Shown here: positions 1 through 8,041 of the stretch, piece by piece
How the letters are laid out: each line of letters starts with the position of its first letter
How positions within the stretch are numbered: the first letter of the stretch is position 1
From: Gemmatimonadota bacterium
GTDB taxonomy: Bacteria > Gemmatimonadota > Gemmatimonadetes > Longimicrobiales > Gaopeijiaceae
Length of the DNA stretch: 13,559 nt
Direction of reading: 5' to 3'
NCBI GenBank assembly: GCA_018678395.1
Contig: JAHHMJ010000300.1
Coordinates: 1 to 13,559, forward strand
Notes under the pieces: model-generated
The model's database searches: none
Seen by the model: the letters and a program-made list of their open reading frames with translations, nothing else
What the model was told of the DNA's origin: nothing
Position numbers and translations under genes: made by a program

Positions 1-540
1 GGCCCGATCCAGCAGCGCCGTGATCTCGGGGTCGTCACCGTAGCCCTCGACGAGGTGCTGGATCAGCCACAACACCGACTCCGACGAAGTGATCTCACCC
101 GAGTGCCGTCCGCCCTCGAAGAACGCCGCCGGCTTCTCGGTCGCGGGACCGGTGTTCTTGTTCGTGAGCGTAACCTGCAGAATCGGCCGCCCCTCGAGGC
201 TGGTACCCACCTGGTACAGCTCGACGATGTCCGGATACCGGTCTGCCCAGCGGTGCAGCCACTCGTACATGACGTCGACCGTGTGATAGCGGTCGAAGGT
301 CAGCGTCTCGCCCGCGACGTACTCGGCCTCGGGGTGCTGCACGCGCGGGAAATGGCTGGGGCCGTGACGGCCCAGCGACTCCAGCACGAAGATGTTCGCG
401 TCCCGGTCGGCCTCCATCGGCACGGTGGCCGGCGGGTGGTCGGGGACGTTCGTCTGGGCGATGACGGGTGCGGCGGCGGCCAGAGACAGCGCGGACACCG
501 AGAGAGTCAGGATCGTCGAAGTCGAGCGACGAGAAGGCAC
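1..540 (-). CDS. M14-family zinc carboxypeptidase, N-terminal part (cut by left edge)
   Basis: Reading the minus strand from a GTG at 540 gives 180 codons open to the window edge. Residues 1-29 form a signal peptide: basic start (PSRRS), hydrophobic core, and a likely cut after PVIAQ or just before it. A mature N-terminus follows, with the M14 pattern: a YHTVDVMYEWLHRWADRYP-type helix, then LEGRPILQVTLTN, then FFEGGRHSGEITSSES. His146 and Glu149 (HSGE) match the first two zinc ligands (HxxE) of the carboxypeptidase A/D fold. The third zinc His and the catalytic Glu must lie left of the window. The GTG is favoured because GGGAGG sits four bases upstream and the signal peptide starts there. The protein probably trims C-terminal residues from peptides in the periplasm or outside the cell. 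Family assignment is fairly firm; substrate is unknown. The gene is divergent from the lipoprotein gene at 683. Confidence 0.88.
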   Translation of the reverse strand, partial: MPSRRSTSTILTLSVSALSLAAAAPVIAQTNVPDHPPATVPMEADRDANIFVLESLGRHGPSHFPRVQHPEAEYVAGETLTFDRYHTVDVMYEWLHRWADRYPDIVELYQVGTSLEGRPILQVTLTNKNTGPATEKPAAFFEGGRHSGEITSSESVLWLIQHLVEGYGDDPEITALLDRA

Positions 541-544
541 GGAT

Positions 545-550
545 CCTCCC
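545..550 (-). promoter_or_regulatory. Shine-Dalgarno site for the M14 peptidase
   Basis: On the minus strand GGGAGG lies four bases before the GTG at 540. It is the strongest ribosome-binding site in the window and decides the GTG start of the peptidase. Confidence 0.65.
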
Positions 551-618
551 GAGCAGGGTTCGGAGTGGCACGCGGGAGCTTGCGCACCGCACCCCGCCGC
601 GGGCAAGTGGTGGGCCCT

Positions 619-646
619 TTGACGACCCCGTCCCGTCGGCGAGATT
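619..646 (+). promoter_or_regulatory. possible sigma70-type promoter for the small lipoprotein gene
   Basis: TTGACG at 619-624 is close to the -35 consensus. After a 16-base spacer comes GAGATT at 641-646, a weak -10 match (A2, A4 and T6 only). Transcription would begin near 653, leaving a leader of about 30 bases before the ATG at 683. The site lies in the divergent spacer 541-682. It is a motif match only; the -10 is poor. Confidence 0.33.
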
Positions 647-682
647 TGAAGCAGGATTCCACCGACCCGGAGCAGCGCTTCC

Positions 683-1063
683 ATGGCTCGCCTACTCGCC
701 ATCGTCGCATTGGCCTCGATCGCCGGCTGCGTCACCGTCCACAAGACGGTCCTCATGGATCGTTCGTCGACCCCAGTCCCCGCGTCCGAGGTCTACGTCT
801 TCCTCCCGGAGGACGAGATCCCCGAGGACTGCGAGCGCGTCGCGCTCTTCGACGCCGAGGGCGAGCAGGACCTCACGAGCGAGGCCGACATGCTCGACAA
901 GATGCGCGAGGAGGCCGGCAAGCTGGGCGCGAACGCGATCCAGATCCGGGAGGTTCGCGACGCGGGCACGGGCGAGCGGATCGTGGGAGCGGTGTTCGAC
1001 ACGCCGGTGGAGCGACGGGGGAACGCCATCGCGCTGTGGTGCCCGTCGCGTGCGGGTGGCTGA
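683..1063 (+). CDS. small predicted lipoprotein, DUF4156-like layout
   Basis: A 126-residue protein. Residues 1-16 (MARLLAIVALASIAGC) are a lipoprotein signal with the lipobox IAGC, so Cys16 is the likely lipidated residue. The mature part has an SEVYVFLPEDEIPEDCE segment, a helical stretch with KMREEAGKLGANAIQIREV, and a C-terminal strand ending ALWCPSR. This order (early Cys, helix, LGANAI, late Cys) resembles small DUF4156-type lipoproteins of unknown function. The resemblance is by eye and uncertain. Cys50 and Cys121 could form a disulphide after export. The start has GGAG at 669-672, ten bases upstream, rather distant. The gene stands alone: divergent from the M14 peptidase and 139 bp before the beta-propeller gene. 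Function is not known. Confidence 0.8.
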   Translation: MARLLAIVALASIAGCVTVHKTVLMDRSSTPVPASEVYVFLPEDEIPEDCERVALFDAEGEQDLTSEADMLDKMREEAGKLGANAIQIREVRDAGTGERIVGAVFDTPVERRGNAIALWCPSRAGG

Positions 1064-1081
1064 GGCCGGCGAGCGCTGGGG

Positions 1082-1118
1082 ATCCATCCCGACATCCATC
1101 CCGAACATCCATCCCGAC
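1082..1118. repeat. three-copy short tandem repeat, 12/13/12 bp
   Basis: ATCCATCCCGAC (1082-1093), ATCCATCCCGAAC (1094-1106) and ATCCATCCCGAC (1107-1118) follow each other directly, with a partial fourth unit ATCC. The array lies between the lipoprotein stop at 1063 and the ATG at 1203. It is non-coding in the chosen annotation. It could be a slippage product or a repeated protein-binding site; the sequence cannot tell which. Confidence 0.85.
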
Positions 1119-1202
1119 ATCCTGGGACCGTGCTCGAATGCGACCCGACGGGCCGCGCCGTACATTGCCGGCACGTCCCACGCCCAACCGGATGGACCGA
1201 CC

Positions 1203-4200
1203 ATGCTCCGCTTCCGTCGGCTTCTCGTCGCCAGCGCCCTCGCCCTGCTCACGCCGTTCGGGCTCGCCCCCGAGGTCGCGGCCCAGGAGGACCACACCCA
1301 CCTGCCCGCGGCGCTCATGGAGGCGTACACCTGGCGCAACCTCGGCCCTGATCGCGGCGGGCGCTCGATCGCGGTCTCGGGCGTCGTCGGCCGGCCGATG
1401 GAGGCCTACTTCGGCGCAGTGGGCGGAGGGCTGTTCAAGACCACGGACGGGGGCGAGAACTGGCTGCCCATGACCGACGGCCACATCACCTCGGCGTCGG
1501 TCGGCGCGGTCGCGGTGAGTGAGACGAACCCGGATCTCGTCTTCATCGGCACCGGCGAGACCTGCATTCGCGGCAACATCCTCCCGGGCGACGGCGTCTA
1601 CCGTTCACGCGACGCCGGCGAGACGTGGGAGCACGTCGGCTTCGCGGAGTCCCACGGCATCTCGAAGATCCGGATCCACCCCACGAATCCCGACATCATC
1701 TACGTCGCCTCATTCGGCAAATACAGCGTGCCCAGCGAGGAGCGCGGCGTCTTCCGAAGCGATGACGGCGGGGACACCTGGGAGCGAATCCTCTATCGCG
1801 ACGACGAGACGGGGGCCATCGACCTCGTGATCGATCGCAACGACCCGGACGTGATCTACGCCTCGCTCTGGGAAGCCTTCCGGAAGGAGTACACGATGTC
1901 GTCCGGGGGCCCGGGCTCGGGGATGTTCAAGAGCACCGACGGCGGCGCCAACTGGACCGAGCTCACGCGCGCCGAAGGACTCCCGGCGGAGGGTGTCGTC
2001 GGGCGGATCGGCCTCGCCGTTTCGAGCGCCGATTCGGACCGGGTCTACGCCCTGTACGAGCACGACGACGGGGGACTCTTCAGCAGCGACGACGGCGGCG
2101 AAAGCTGGACGCTGGTCAACGACAACCGGGCCATCCGTCAGCGGGCGTTCTACTACACGCACGTCTTCGCGGACCATCAGGACCCCGACGTCGTCTACAT
2201 CCAGAACACCTCGCTCTTCCGCTCGACCGACGGCGGCGCCACCACCGAAGTGATCAACAACGGGACCCACGGGGACTTCCACGACCTCTGGATCGACCCG
2301 CTCGATCCCTCGCACCTCGTAGTCGGCAACGACGGGGGCGGCGCGGTGAGCTACGCGACGGGTGCGGAGTGGACCGATCAGGAGTTCTCGACGGCGCAGT
2401 TCTATCACGCAGTCACGACCGACCACCTGCCCTTCCACGTCTGCGGATCGCAGCAGGACAACAGCACGCTGTGCCTGCCCTCGGACTGGAACCGGGGACG
2501 CAGCCCGGGACTCGAGGCCACGGAAGGATCGATGGACGTGGCCTATCGCGTGGGCGGGGGTGAGCCCGGCTACATCGCGCCCGATCCGACCGACCTCAAC
2601 ACCTTCTTCTCGGGGACCAACAACGGGCGCTACATCGACAAGTACAACCGCACGCTGAACTACGCGCGCGAGGTGAATCCGTACCCGTGGTTCTACTCGG
2701 GCGAGCCGGCCCTCGACATGGTCGAGCGCTGGCAGTGGACCTTCCCCATTCTCTTCTCGCCGCTCGACCCGAACACGCTGTACACCTCGTCGAACCGCCT
2801 GTGGAGAACGACGGACGGCGGGCGCACCTGGGATGTCCTGAGTCCAGATCTGACCCGCGCGGATCCGGCGACGCTGGGGCATTCCGGGGGACCGATCACC
2901 GGCGACATGAACGGGCCGGAGGTCTACGCCACCATCTTCTCGGTCGGGCCCGGCAAGATCGACATGGACGTCATCTGGACCGGCTCGGACGACGGGCTCG
3001 TGCACGTGACGCGCGACGGCGGAGAGAGCTGGACCGACGTCACGCCGAGCGACATGCCGGACTTCGGACGGGTGAGTCAGATCGACGCCTCGGCGTTCGA
3101 CGCCGGCCGCGCGTACGTGTCGGCGCGTCTGCCGCTACTGGACGACTTCCGTCCGCACATCTGGAAGACCGACGACTACGGCGCCTCGTGGACCCGCATC
3201 GTCGAAGGCATTCGCGACGACGCCTTCGTGAACGCGGTGCGCGAGGACCCGACCCGTGAGGGGCTGCTCTACGCCGCGACCAACCACGGTGTGTACGTCT
3301 CGTACGACGACGGCGCCATGTGGGCCGAGCTCAATCCCGGGCTCTCCGACCTGCCGATCGTCGATCTGATCGTCGAGGAGGATGCCCTCGCCATCGCCTC
3401 GCACGGACGCGGTTTCTGGGTACTCGACGACATTGGGCCGCTGCGTCAGGCGGAGCCAGGCCGCACGGACGCCTCGGTGCACCTCTATCAGCCGGCACCC
3501 GCGTACCGTTCGGCAGACGGGGCGCGACTCAGCTGGTGGCTCGCGGCCGAGCCCGAGTCGCTGATGCTGGAGATTCTGGACGGTGAGGGGAACGTGATCC
3601 GCACCATCGAGCCCCGCGATCCCGATGCGCCTCGCGACCGCTGGAGCGGCGCGTCGCTCACCGTTCAGGAGGGCCTGACCCGATTCGAGTGGGACCTGCG
3701 CACCGATCCCGCGGCGACGTTCCCGGGGATGATTCTCTGGGGCGTCCGGACCATGGCGCCTCGGGTGCCGCCGGGCAGCTACACGGCGCGGCTGACGGCC
3801 GACGGCCTGACCTCGGAGACCGTCGTCGAGGTACGCGCGAATCCGTGGATCGAGGGCGTGACGGTGGCCGACATGGAGGCGCAGTACGCCTTCGGGCGCG
3901 AGATCCAGGCCAAGGTTCACGAGGCCAACTCGGCGGTGATCGCGATTCGCCGTGCCCGCGCGCAGATCGAAGAGCGCCTCGAGGCCACCGATGACGCCGA
4001 CGTGAGAGAGGCGGCCCACAATTGGATGCAGAAGGCGGGCGCGATCGAGGCCGACATCTACCAGGTGCGGAATCGCAGCGGCCAGGATCCGCTCAACTTC
4101 CCGATCAAGGTCAACAACCGCCTCGCGAACCTGCTGTCGATGTCCGAACGGGGCGATGGGGCCCCGAACGACGGCATGCGCGAGGTCTTCCAGATCATGA

Positions 4201-4340
4201 TCGACGAGCTGCGCGGCTACACGGACCAGCTGCAGGAGGTATGGGATGGCGAACTCGCCGCGCTGAACGCGGCGCTCGACGAGGTCGACCTGCCGGCCGT
4301 CGACCCGTGGGACGAGTCGGTGATCCTGGTGTGGCCGTAG
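1203..4340 (+). CDS. secreted VPS10/sortilin-like Asp-box beta-propeller protein (annotated in databases as glycosyl hydrolase or sialidase-like)
   Basis: A 1045-residue exported protein. Residues 1-27 are a signal peptide (basic MLRFRRL, hydrophobic core, cut after VAA). Residues about 40-745 are a large beta-propeller region with Asp boxes (S/T-x-D-x-G-x-T/S-W) near 81, 135, 186, 244, 295, 537, 603, 656 and 700; one near 341 has lost its Trp. Two hallmarks of this family are visible: SQQDNST at 416-422 and SHGRGFWVLDDI at 733-744. An Ig/FlgD-like region follows (about 775-880, ending PGSYTARLTADG), then a helical C-terminal region (about 885-1040). The reading frame is open from 468, but the ATG at 1203 is chosen because the signal peptide begins there; upstream residues are low-complexity shadow of the lipoprotein gene. 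Relatives are often labelled glycosyl hydrolases, but Asp boxes alone do not prove an enzyme; binding of protein or glycan is equally possible. Its end overlaps the next propeller gene. Confidence 0.9.
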   Translation: MLRFRRLLVASALALLTPFGLAPEVAAQEDHTHLPAALMEAYTWRNLGPDRGGRSIAVSGVVGRPMEAYFGAVGGGLFKTTDGGENWLPMTDGHITSASVGAVAVSETNPDLVFIGTGETCIRGNILPGDGVYRSRDAGETWEHVGFAESHGISKIRIHPTNPDIIYVASFGKYSVPSEERGVFRSDDGGDTWERILYRDDETGAIDLVIDRNDPDVIYASLWEAFRKEYTMSSGGPGSGMFKSTDGGANWTELTRAEGLPAEGVVGRIGLAVSSADSDRVYALYEHDDGGLFSSDDGGESWTLVNDNRAIRQRAFYYTHVFADHQDPDVVYIQNTSLFRSTDGGATTEVINNGTHGDFHDLWIDPLDPSHLVVGNDGGGAVSYATGAEWTDQEFSTAQFYHAVTTDHLPFHVCGSQQDNSTLCLPSDWNRGRSPGLEATEGSMDVAYRVGGGEPGYIAPDPTDLNTFFSGTNNGRYIDKYNRTLNYAREVNPYPWFYSGEPALDMVERWQWTFPILFSPLDPNTLYTSSNRLWRTTDGGRTWDVLSPDLTRADPATLGHSGGPITGDMNGPEVYATIFSVGPGKIDMDVIWTGSDDGLVHVTRDGGESWTDVTPSDMPDFGRVSQIDASAFDAGRAYVSARLPLLDDFRPHIWKTDDYGASWTRIVEGIRDDAFVNAVREDPTREGLLYAATNHGVYVSYDDGAMWAELNPGLSDLPIVDLIVEEDALAIASHGRGFWVLDDIGPLRQAEPGRTDASVHLYQPAPAYRSADGARLSWWLAAEPESLMLEILDGEGNVIRTIEPRDPDAPRDRWSGASLTVQEGLTRFEWDLRTDPAATFPGMILWGVRTMAPRVPPGSYTARLTADGLTSETVVEVRANPWIEGVTVADMEAQYAFGREIQAKVHEANSAVIAIRRARAQIEERLEATDDADVREAAHNWMQKAGAIEADIYQVRNRSGQDPLNFPIKVNNRLANLLSMSERGDGAPNDGMREVFQIMIDELRGYTDQLQEVWDGELAALNAALDEVDLPAVDPWDESVILVWP

Positions 4341-5575
4341 AGCGAACGAAGCGGGCGCTGCTGGCCGTCGTCCTCGTAGCCTCGGGGGTTGCAGGTGCGT
4401 GCGATGCCGGTCAGCAGGCGGGAGAGGCGAGCGACAGCTCGCCCACGCCGCTGGGTTGGTCGATCGAATCCGTCTTCGAGGCAGGTGGATTGGAGGCCGA
4501 CGGCGAACTGGCATTCGGCGACGTCGCCGCGGTGACGTTCGGCCCGGACGGCCGACTGTACGTGATCGACGGCGACGCGCGGCACGTGGTCGTGATCGAT
4601 GAAGCCGGCCGCTTCGTGCGCACGCTCGGCGAGCCCGGCGAGGGACCGGGGAGCCTGGCGTGGCCGACCGGTCTCGTGGTGAAGGACGGCGGCGAGGTGG
4701 TGGTCCTCGATTCGGCCCGCCGGCGATGGGTGCGGTTCGGGCCCGGGGGCGAGGTGCTCGAGGGGATCGCCATCGCAGACGACGTACCACTCCCGAGGGG
4801 TCCACTCGCCCTGCACGCATCGGGAAAGGTCCTGGGAACGCGAGACGACGTCGTCGAGGGAGCAGGCCCGCGTCCAGTCCTGCTGCACTCGGTCGGAGCG
4901 GACTCTGCCCTGGAGGGTGCCGACACCGTGTGGGGCGCATGGCGGCCGACGATCCCCGAAGGCCGTGCCCTGACGCCCGAGGAGACCGGTGGACTACGCG
5001 TACGGTTGCCCCCACTGGTGGGCTTTCACCCCCATGTGCACTCCGCCCCTCTCGACGACGGACGGATCGTCGTGGCGGACTCGACGGTTTACCATCTGCG
5101 GATCATCGACCTCGACGACGGGGTGACCGAGACCCTCCGTCGGCCCGGCAAGCCGGTCTCCACCACGGAGGCGCTCCGGAATGCCGAGCGCGATCGGCGC
5201 CTCACCGAACTCGAGGCCGACCCGCCGGCGATGGTGGTCAGCGACGCACAAGGCCGGAGTATGGGAGTCGCCGACGACCCCGTCATGCGCCTGGAGCGCG
5301 CGCGCATCGACGCCATGGGCTTCCACGACGAGATCCCCGTGATCGCGGCGCTCGCCGTCGACGCGGAGGGCCGGCTCTGGGTTGGGCGTTCCGGCGCGAC
5401 CCCCGGAGATGCCGGTCCCATCGACGTCCTCGAGGTCGACCTCTCTCCCATCGGCACCGTACCCGCAGGCGCCATGGCCTTCCCGACGGCCTTCGGTCCT
5501 GATGGTCGCGTCGCCCACGTCACTCGGGGCGATTTCGGGGCCCCTCGCGTCACGGTGAGCCGCTGGATCCGATGA
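4331..5575 (+). CDS. 6-bladed beta-propeller (NHL-like) predicted lipoprotein
   Basis: A 414-residue protein from a GTG at 4331, which overlaps the last ten bases of the upstream gene. The frame is open further upstream, but the GTG is chosen because it directly precedes an export signal: VERTKR, a hydrophobic stretch, then AGAC with Cys24 as probable lipidation site. The lipobox has Ala rather than Leu at -3, so lipidation is likely but not certain. The mature part shows blade repeats of NHL/6-bladed type: FGPDGRLYVIDGDARHVVVID near 70-90, then FVRTLGEPGEGPGS (GEGPG at 103-107), VVVLDSARRRWVRFGPGGE, and a late blade VDAEGRLWVGR near 345-355. GEGPG between blades is typical of this family in Gemmatimonadota and Bacteroidota. 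The overlap suggests coupled translation with the VPS10-like protein. Molecular role is unknown; such propellers usually bind proteins or carbohydrates. Confidence 0.87.
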   Translation: MAVERTKRALLAVVLVASGVAGACDAGQQAGEASDSSPTPLGWSIESVFEAGGLEADGELAFGDVAAVTFGPDGRLYVIDGDARHVVVIDEAGRFVRTLGEPGEGPGSLAWPTGLVVKDGGEVVVLDSARRRWVRFGPGGEVLEGIAIADDVPLPRGPLALHASGKVLGTRDDVVEGAGPRPVLLHSVGADSALEGADTVWGAWRPTIPEGRALTPEETGGLRVRLPPLVGFHPHVHSAPLDDGRIVVADSTVYHLRIIDLDDGVTETLRRPGKPVSTTEALRNAERDRRLTELEADPPAMVVSDAQGRSMGVADDPVMRLERARIDAMGFHDEIPVIAALAVDAEGRLWVGRSGATPGDAGPIDVLEVDLSPIGTVPAGAMAFPTAFGPDGRVAHVTRGDFGAPRVTVSRWIR

Positions 5576-5661
5576 TCGGGGGGAACCCGAGGATCCCGCG
5601 GGAACGTGGCTGCTCGGCGAGGGTTCGATGAAGCCGCACAGCCCCGACCCCACGGCACGCC

Positions 5662-6045
5662 ATGATCTCCTACGTCACCTACAAGATCATCCACTACGTC
5701 GGGATCTTCACCATGATCTCGGCGCTCGCGGCCTTCATCGCGATGACCGCTTCGTCCGGCACGCCGCTCGTGCGCGTGCCCTGGGCCAAGCGCCTCGTCA
5801 TCGCCCATGGGGCCGGGCTCTTTCTGATCCTGCTGGGCGGGTTCGGGATGCTCGCTCGGCTCGACATCACGCATCAGCTCGGTGGTCTGCCCGGATGGAT
5901 CTGGGCGAAGCTGGCGCTCTGGACGGTGCTGGGGGTGGGGATCACCTTGGCCAAGCGCCGTCCGGAGTGGTCCGGCACGCTGCTGGTCCTCACGCCGATT
6001 CTCGCCTTCCTCGCCGGCACCGCGGCGCTGACCAAGCCCTTCTGA
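5662..6045 (+). CDS. small four-helix membrane protein, SirB2/CopD/HemJ-like
   Basis: A 127-residue hydrophobic protein with four predicted membrane helices at about 9-30, 45-64, 78-97 and 104-124. Polar residues near or in the helices are His11 (KIIHYVGIF), His49 (VIAHGAGLF) and Lys83 (WIWAKLALW). This spacing recalls small four-helix families such as SirB2, the CopD-like domain and HemJ, where His residues can hold haem or metal. That comparison is by eye. The ATG at 5662 is the first possible ATG after an in-frame stop at 5629-5631; no Shine-Dalgarno site is evident. It is 86 bp after the propeller lipoprotein and 82 bp before malQ, so it could belong to either transcript or stand alone. 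The overlapping frame 5628-6128 is a shadow rich in Arg and His. Function is not known. Confidence 0.8.
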   Translation: MISYVTYKIIHYVGIFTMISALAAFIAMTASSGTPLVRVPWAKRLVIAHGAGLFLILLGGFGMLARLDITHQLGGLPGWIWAKLALWTVLGVGITLAKRRPEWSGTLLVLTPILAFLAGTAALTKPF

Positions 6046-6127
6046 GGCGCGAACCCCTCGCCCCGAGCGTCGCCTCGCCCCACTCTGGTGCGTTCGATCT
6101 CGCCCCGGACCCCGCCGCACCCCCCTG

Positions 6128-8041
6128 ATGGACGAAACGACCGCACTCCACTCGCTGGCGGACGCTCTCGGTGTCGCGCGCAGCTTCGAGGATGGTCTTC
6201 GCCGGCCGGTGACGGTCGAGCCCGAGACCCTCGTGGCCGTCTGCGCGGCCCTCGGCGCGAACCTCGATGACGTCGCCGGCGCACCGGAGGCGTTGCGGGC
6301 GCATCGCGCCGCACTCGATGCACCCGACGTCCCCATCGCTCCCGTCCACATCGCGTGGAACGGCACTCTGCGACCGGTTCGCTGCCGCACGCTAGACGGC
6401 TTCGAGGGGCGCATCGAACTGGAGACGGGCGGGATGATGCGGTTGGACGCCTTCATCGGGACTCTGCGGTCCCCCCGGAGGCTGCCGTTCGGCTACCACA
6501 CCCTCGTCGTCGAGAGCGGCCGGCGTCGCTGGACCTCGACGGTCGTGTCGGCGCCGCTGCAGGCGTGGCGCCGTCCGGGCCATCCCCGCAGCTGGGGGGT
6601 CGGCACCCACCTCGCGGCACTGCGCAGCCGCCGGTCCCGCTGCGTCGGCGACCTGAGTGATCTCGAGCGGATGTGCCGCTGGATCGGCGACCTCGGTGGA
6701 GACGTGGTCACGGTGCTGCCCCTGCTGCCGACCTTCAACGATCCCCCGGCCGAGTGCAGCCCGTACGCACCGGTGAGCCGGCTCTTCTGGTCGGAGCTGA
6801 TGCTCGACCTCGGCGACGACCTCGCGCTGGACGAGCCGGTCGAGGCGCTGGATGTGACGGCCGCAGCGGACGAGGTTCGCCGGGCGCTCGCCGACCGTCC
6901 CGCACCCGACCCCGACGCTCTCGACGACGAACTCCGGCGCTATGCGGCCTTCCGCGGCGCCCAGGCCCGACTCGGCCGCAACTGGCGTGGCTGGCCGGAC
7001 GCCGCCCGCGAAGGAGTCCTGGGTCCCGAGGACATCGACCCAGGGGTGGAACGCTTCCACCAGATCGCCCAGCTCGAGGCCCGAGGGCAACTCGATGCGC
7101 TGCGCGGCGCGCTCGACGAGGCGGGCGTCCGCCTCGGACTCGATCTCGCCGTGGGCGTGCACCCGGACGGCTACGACGCCTGGTCCCGCGCCCCCCTCTT
7201 CGCGCAGGCGATGTCGGTCGGCGCTCCGCCCGACGGGGGGTTCCCGAGCGGGCAGGACTGGGGCTTTCAACCTCTGCTTCCCAACGCTTCGCGGGCCGAG
7301 GGGCACGACTACGTGCGCCGCTCGATCGCACACCAGGCGGCGCTCGCCGGGGTTCTGCGCGTCGACCACGTCATGGCCCTGAACCGCCTGTACTGGATCC
7401 CGGACGGCTTCGGGCTGGACCAGGGCACCTACGTGTCCTATCCGACGGACGAACTCTTCGCCGTGCTCGTGCTCGAGTCCCATCGTCACGGCTGCGAGGT
7501 CGTCGGTGAGAACCTCGGGACGGTGCCCCGCGAGATCCGCGAAGGACTCCCGAGGCACGCGATCGGCGGCATGTACCTCGCCATCTTCGACGCGGCCTCG
7601 CCCGAACCAGTCCCGCCGCCCGCCCACGACATGGCGCTCGTCGGCACCCACGACACGCCGACCTTTCTCGGGTGGCTCGAGGGGCGCGACATCGACGCCC
7701 GGGTCGAGTCGGGGCTGCTCGACATGACCACGGCCCCCGCCGAAAAGAAGGCGCGAGCCGCGGCCGCGAAGCACCTGTGCGCGACCGTCGGCGGCTCGAC
7801 GGACGACCCCGACGACCTCCTCGATCGGCTGTTGCGTTGGCTGGGCGAATCGCAGAGCCCCCTCGTGGTGCCGTGGCTCGAGGACCTGTGGCTCGAGCCG
7901 GACCAGGTCAACCTGCCGGGCACCCGTTCGTCAGAGCGCCCCAACTGGCAGCGTCCGATGGCGCACTTCGTCGACGACGTCGTCGAGAACCCCGAGGTGA
8001 TCCGGCGTCTCCGTCTTCTGAACGAGGCCCGCACCCCGTGA
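6128..8041 (+). CDS. malQ: 4-alpha-glucanotransferase (amylomaltase, GH77)
   Basis: A 637-residue cytosolic enzyme without signal peptide. It moves alpha-1,4-glucan segments between maltodextrins and releases glucose. About 150 N-terminal residues form an extension like the MalQ N-terminal domain, so the length falls between short amylomaltases (about 500) and E. coli MalQ (about 690). GH77 motifs in order: SPYAPVSRLFW (from 211), DLAVGVHPDGYDAW, VGAPPDGGFPSGQDWGF (GQDW 375-378), RVDHVMALNRLYWIP with nucleophile Asp413, VVGENLG with acid/base Glu461, GTHDTPT with His508 and Asp509, and VNLPGT...NWQRP. All expected catalytic residues are present. The ATG at 6128 has no visible Shine-Dalgarno site and follows an 82-bp spacer. 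The stop overlaps the GTG of the pullulanase gene, so the two are probably translated together. Confidence 0.96.
   Translation: MDETTALHSLADALGVARSFEDGLRRPVTVEPETLVAVCAALGANLDDVAGAPEALRAHRAALDAPDVPIAPVHIAWNGTLRPVRCRTLDGFEGRIELETGGMMRLDAFIGTLRSPRRLPFGYHTLVVESGRRRWTSTVVSAPLQAWRRPGHPRSWGVGTHLAALRSRRSRCVGDLSDLERMCRWIGDLGGDVVTVLPLLPTFNDPPAECSPYAPVSRLFWSELMLDLGDDLALDEPVEALDVTAAADEVRRALADRPAPDPDALDDELRRYAAFRGAQARLGRNWRGWPDAAREGVLGPEDIDPGVERFHQIAQLEARGQLDALRGALDEAGVRLGLDLAVGVHPDGYDAWSRAPLFAQAMSVGAPPDGGFPSGQDWGFQPLLPNASRAEGHDYVRRSIAHQAALAGVLRVDHVMALNRLYWIPDGFGLDQGTYVSYPTDELFAVLVLESHRHGCEVVGENLGTVPREIREGLPRHAIGGMYLAIFDAASPEPVPPPAHDMALVGTHDTPTFLGWLEGRDIDARVESGLLDMTTAPAEKKARAAAAKHLCATVGGSTDDPDDLLDRLLRWLGESQSPLVVPWLEDLWLEPDQVNLPGTRSSERPNWQRPMAHFVDDVVENPEVIRRLRLLNEARTP

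Noticed and set aside
95..592. 165-codon minus-strand frame covering the peptidase region
   Set aside because: The neighbouring minus frame from GTG 540 encodes a signal peptide and the M14 HxxE motif; this one is Arg-rich shadow.
1161..1166. TACATT as a -10 box for the VPS10-like gene
   Set aside because: No acceptable -35 hexamer lies 16-18 bases upstream, so the match is likely chance.
3135..5015. 626-codon open frame on the minus strand
   Set aside because: It runs across two well-supported plus-strand genes, is Arg/Pro/Ala-rich and shows no domain motif. Such long antisense frames are expected in very GC-rich DNA.
5569..5579. CCGA-TGA-TCGG hairpin around the stop codon of the propeller lipoprotein
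   Set aside because: A four-base-pair stem with a three-base loop and no T-run is too weak to call a terminator.
6057..6106. Three copies of CTCGCCCC before malQ
   Set aside because: Irregular spacing and a short C-rich word make chance likely in DNA of this composition.
5628..6128. 166-codon frame starting at ATG 5628
   Set aside because: Overlaps the four-helix membrane protein in another frame, with Arg/His-rich composition and no motif, although its ATG has a purine-rich upstream stretch.
6392..7774. 460-codon open frame on the minus strand
   Set aside because: It lies wholly antisense to malQ, whose catalytic motifs are intact, and has shadow-like composition.
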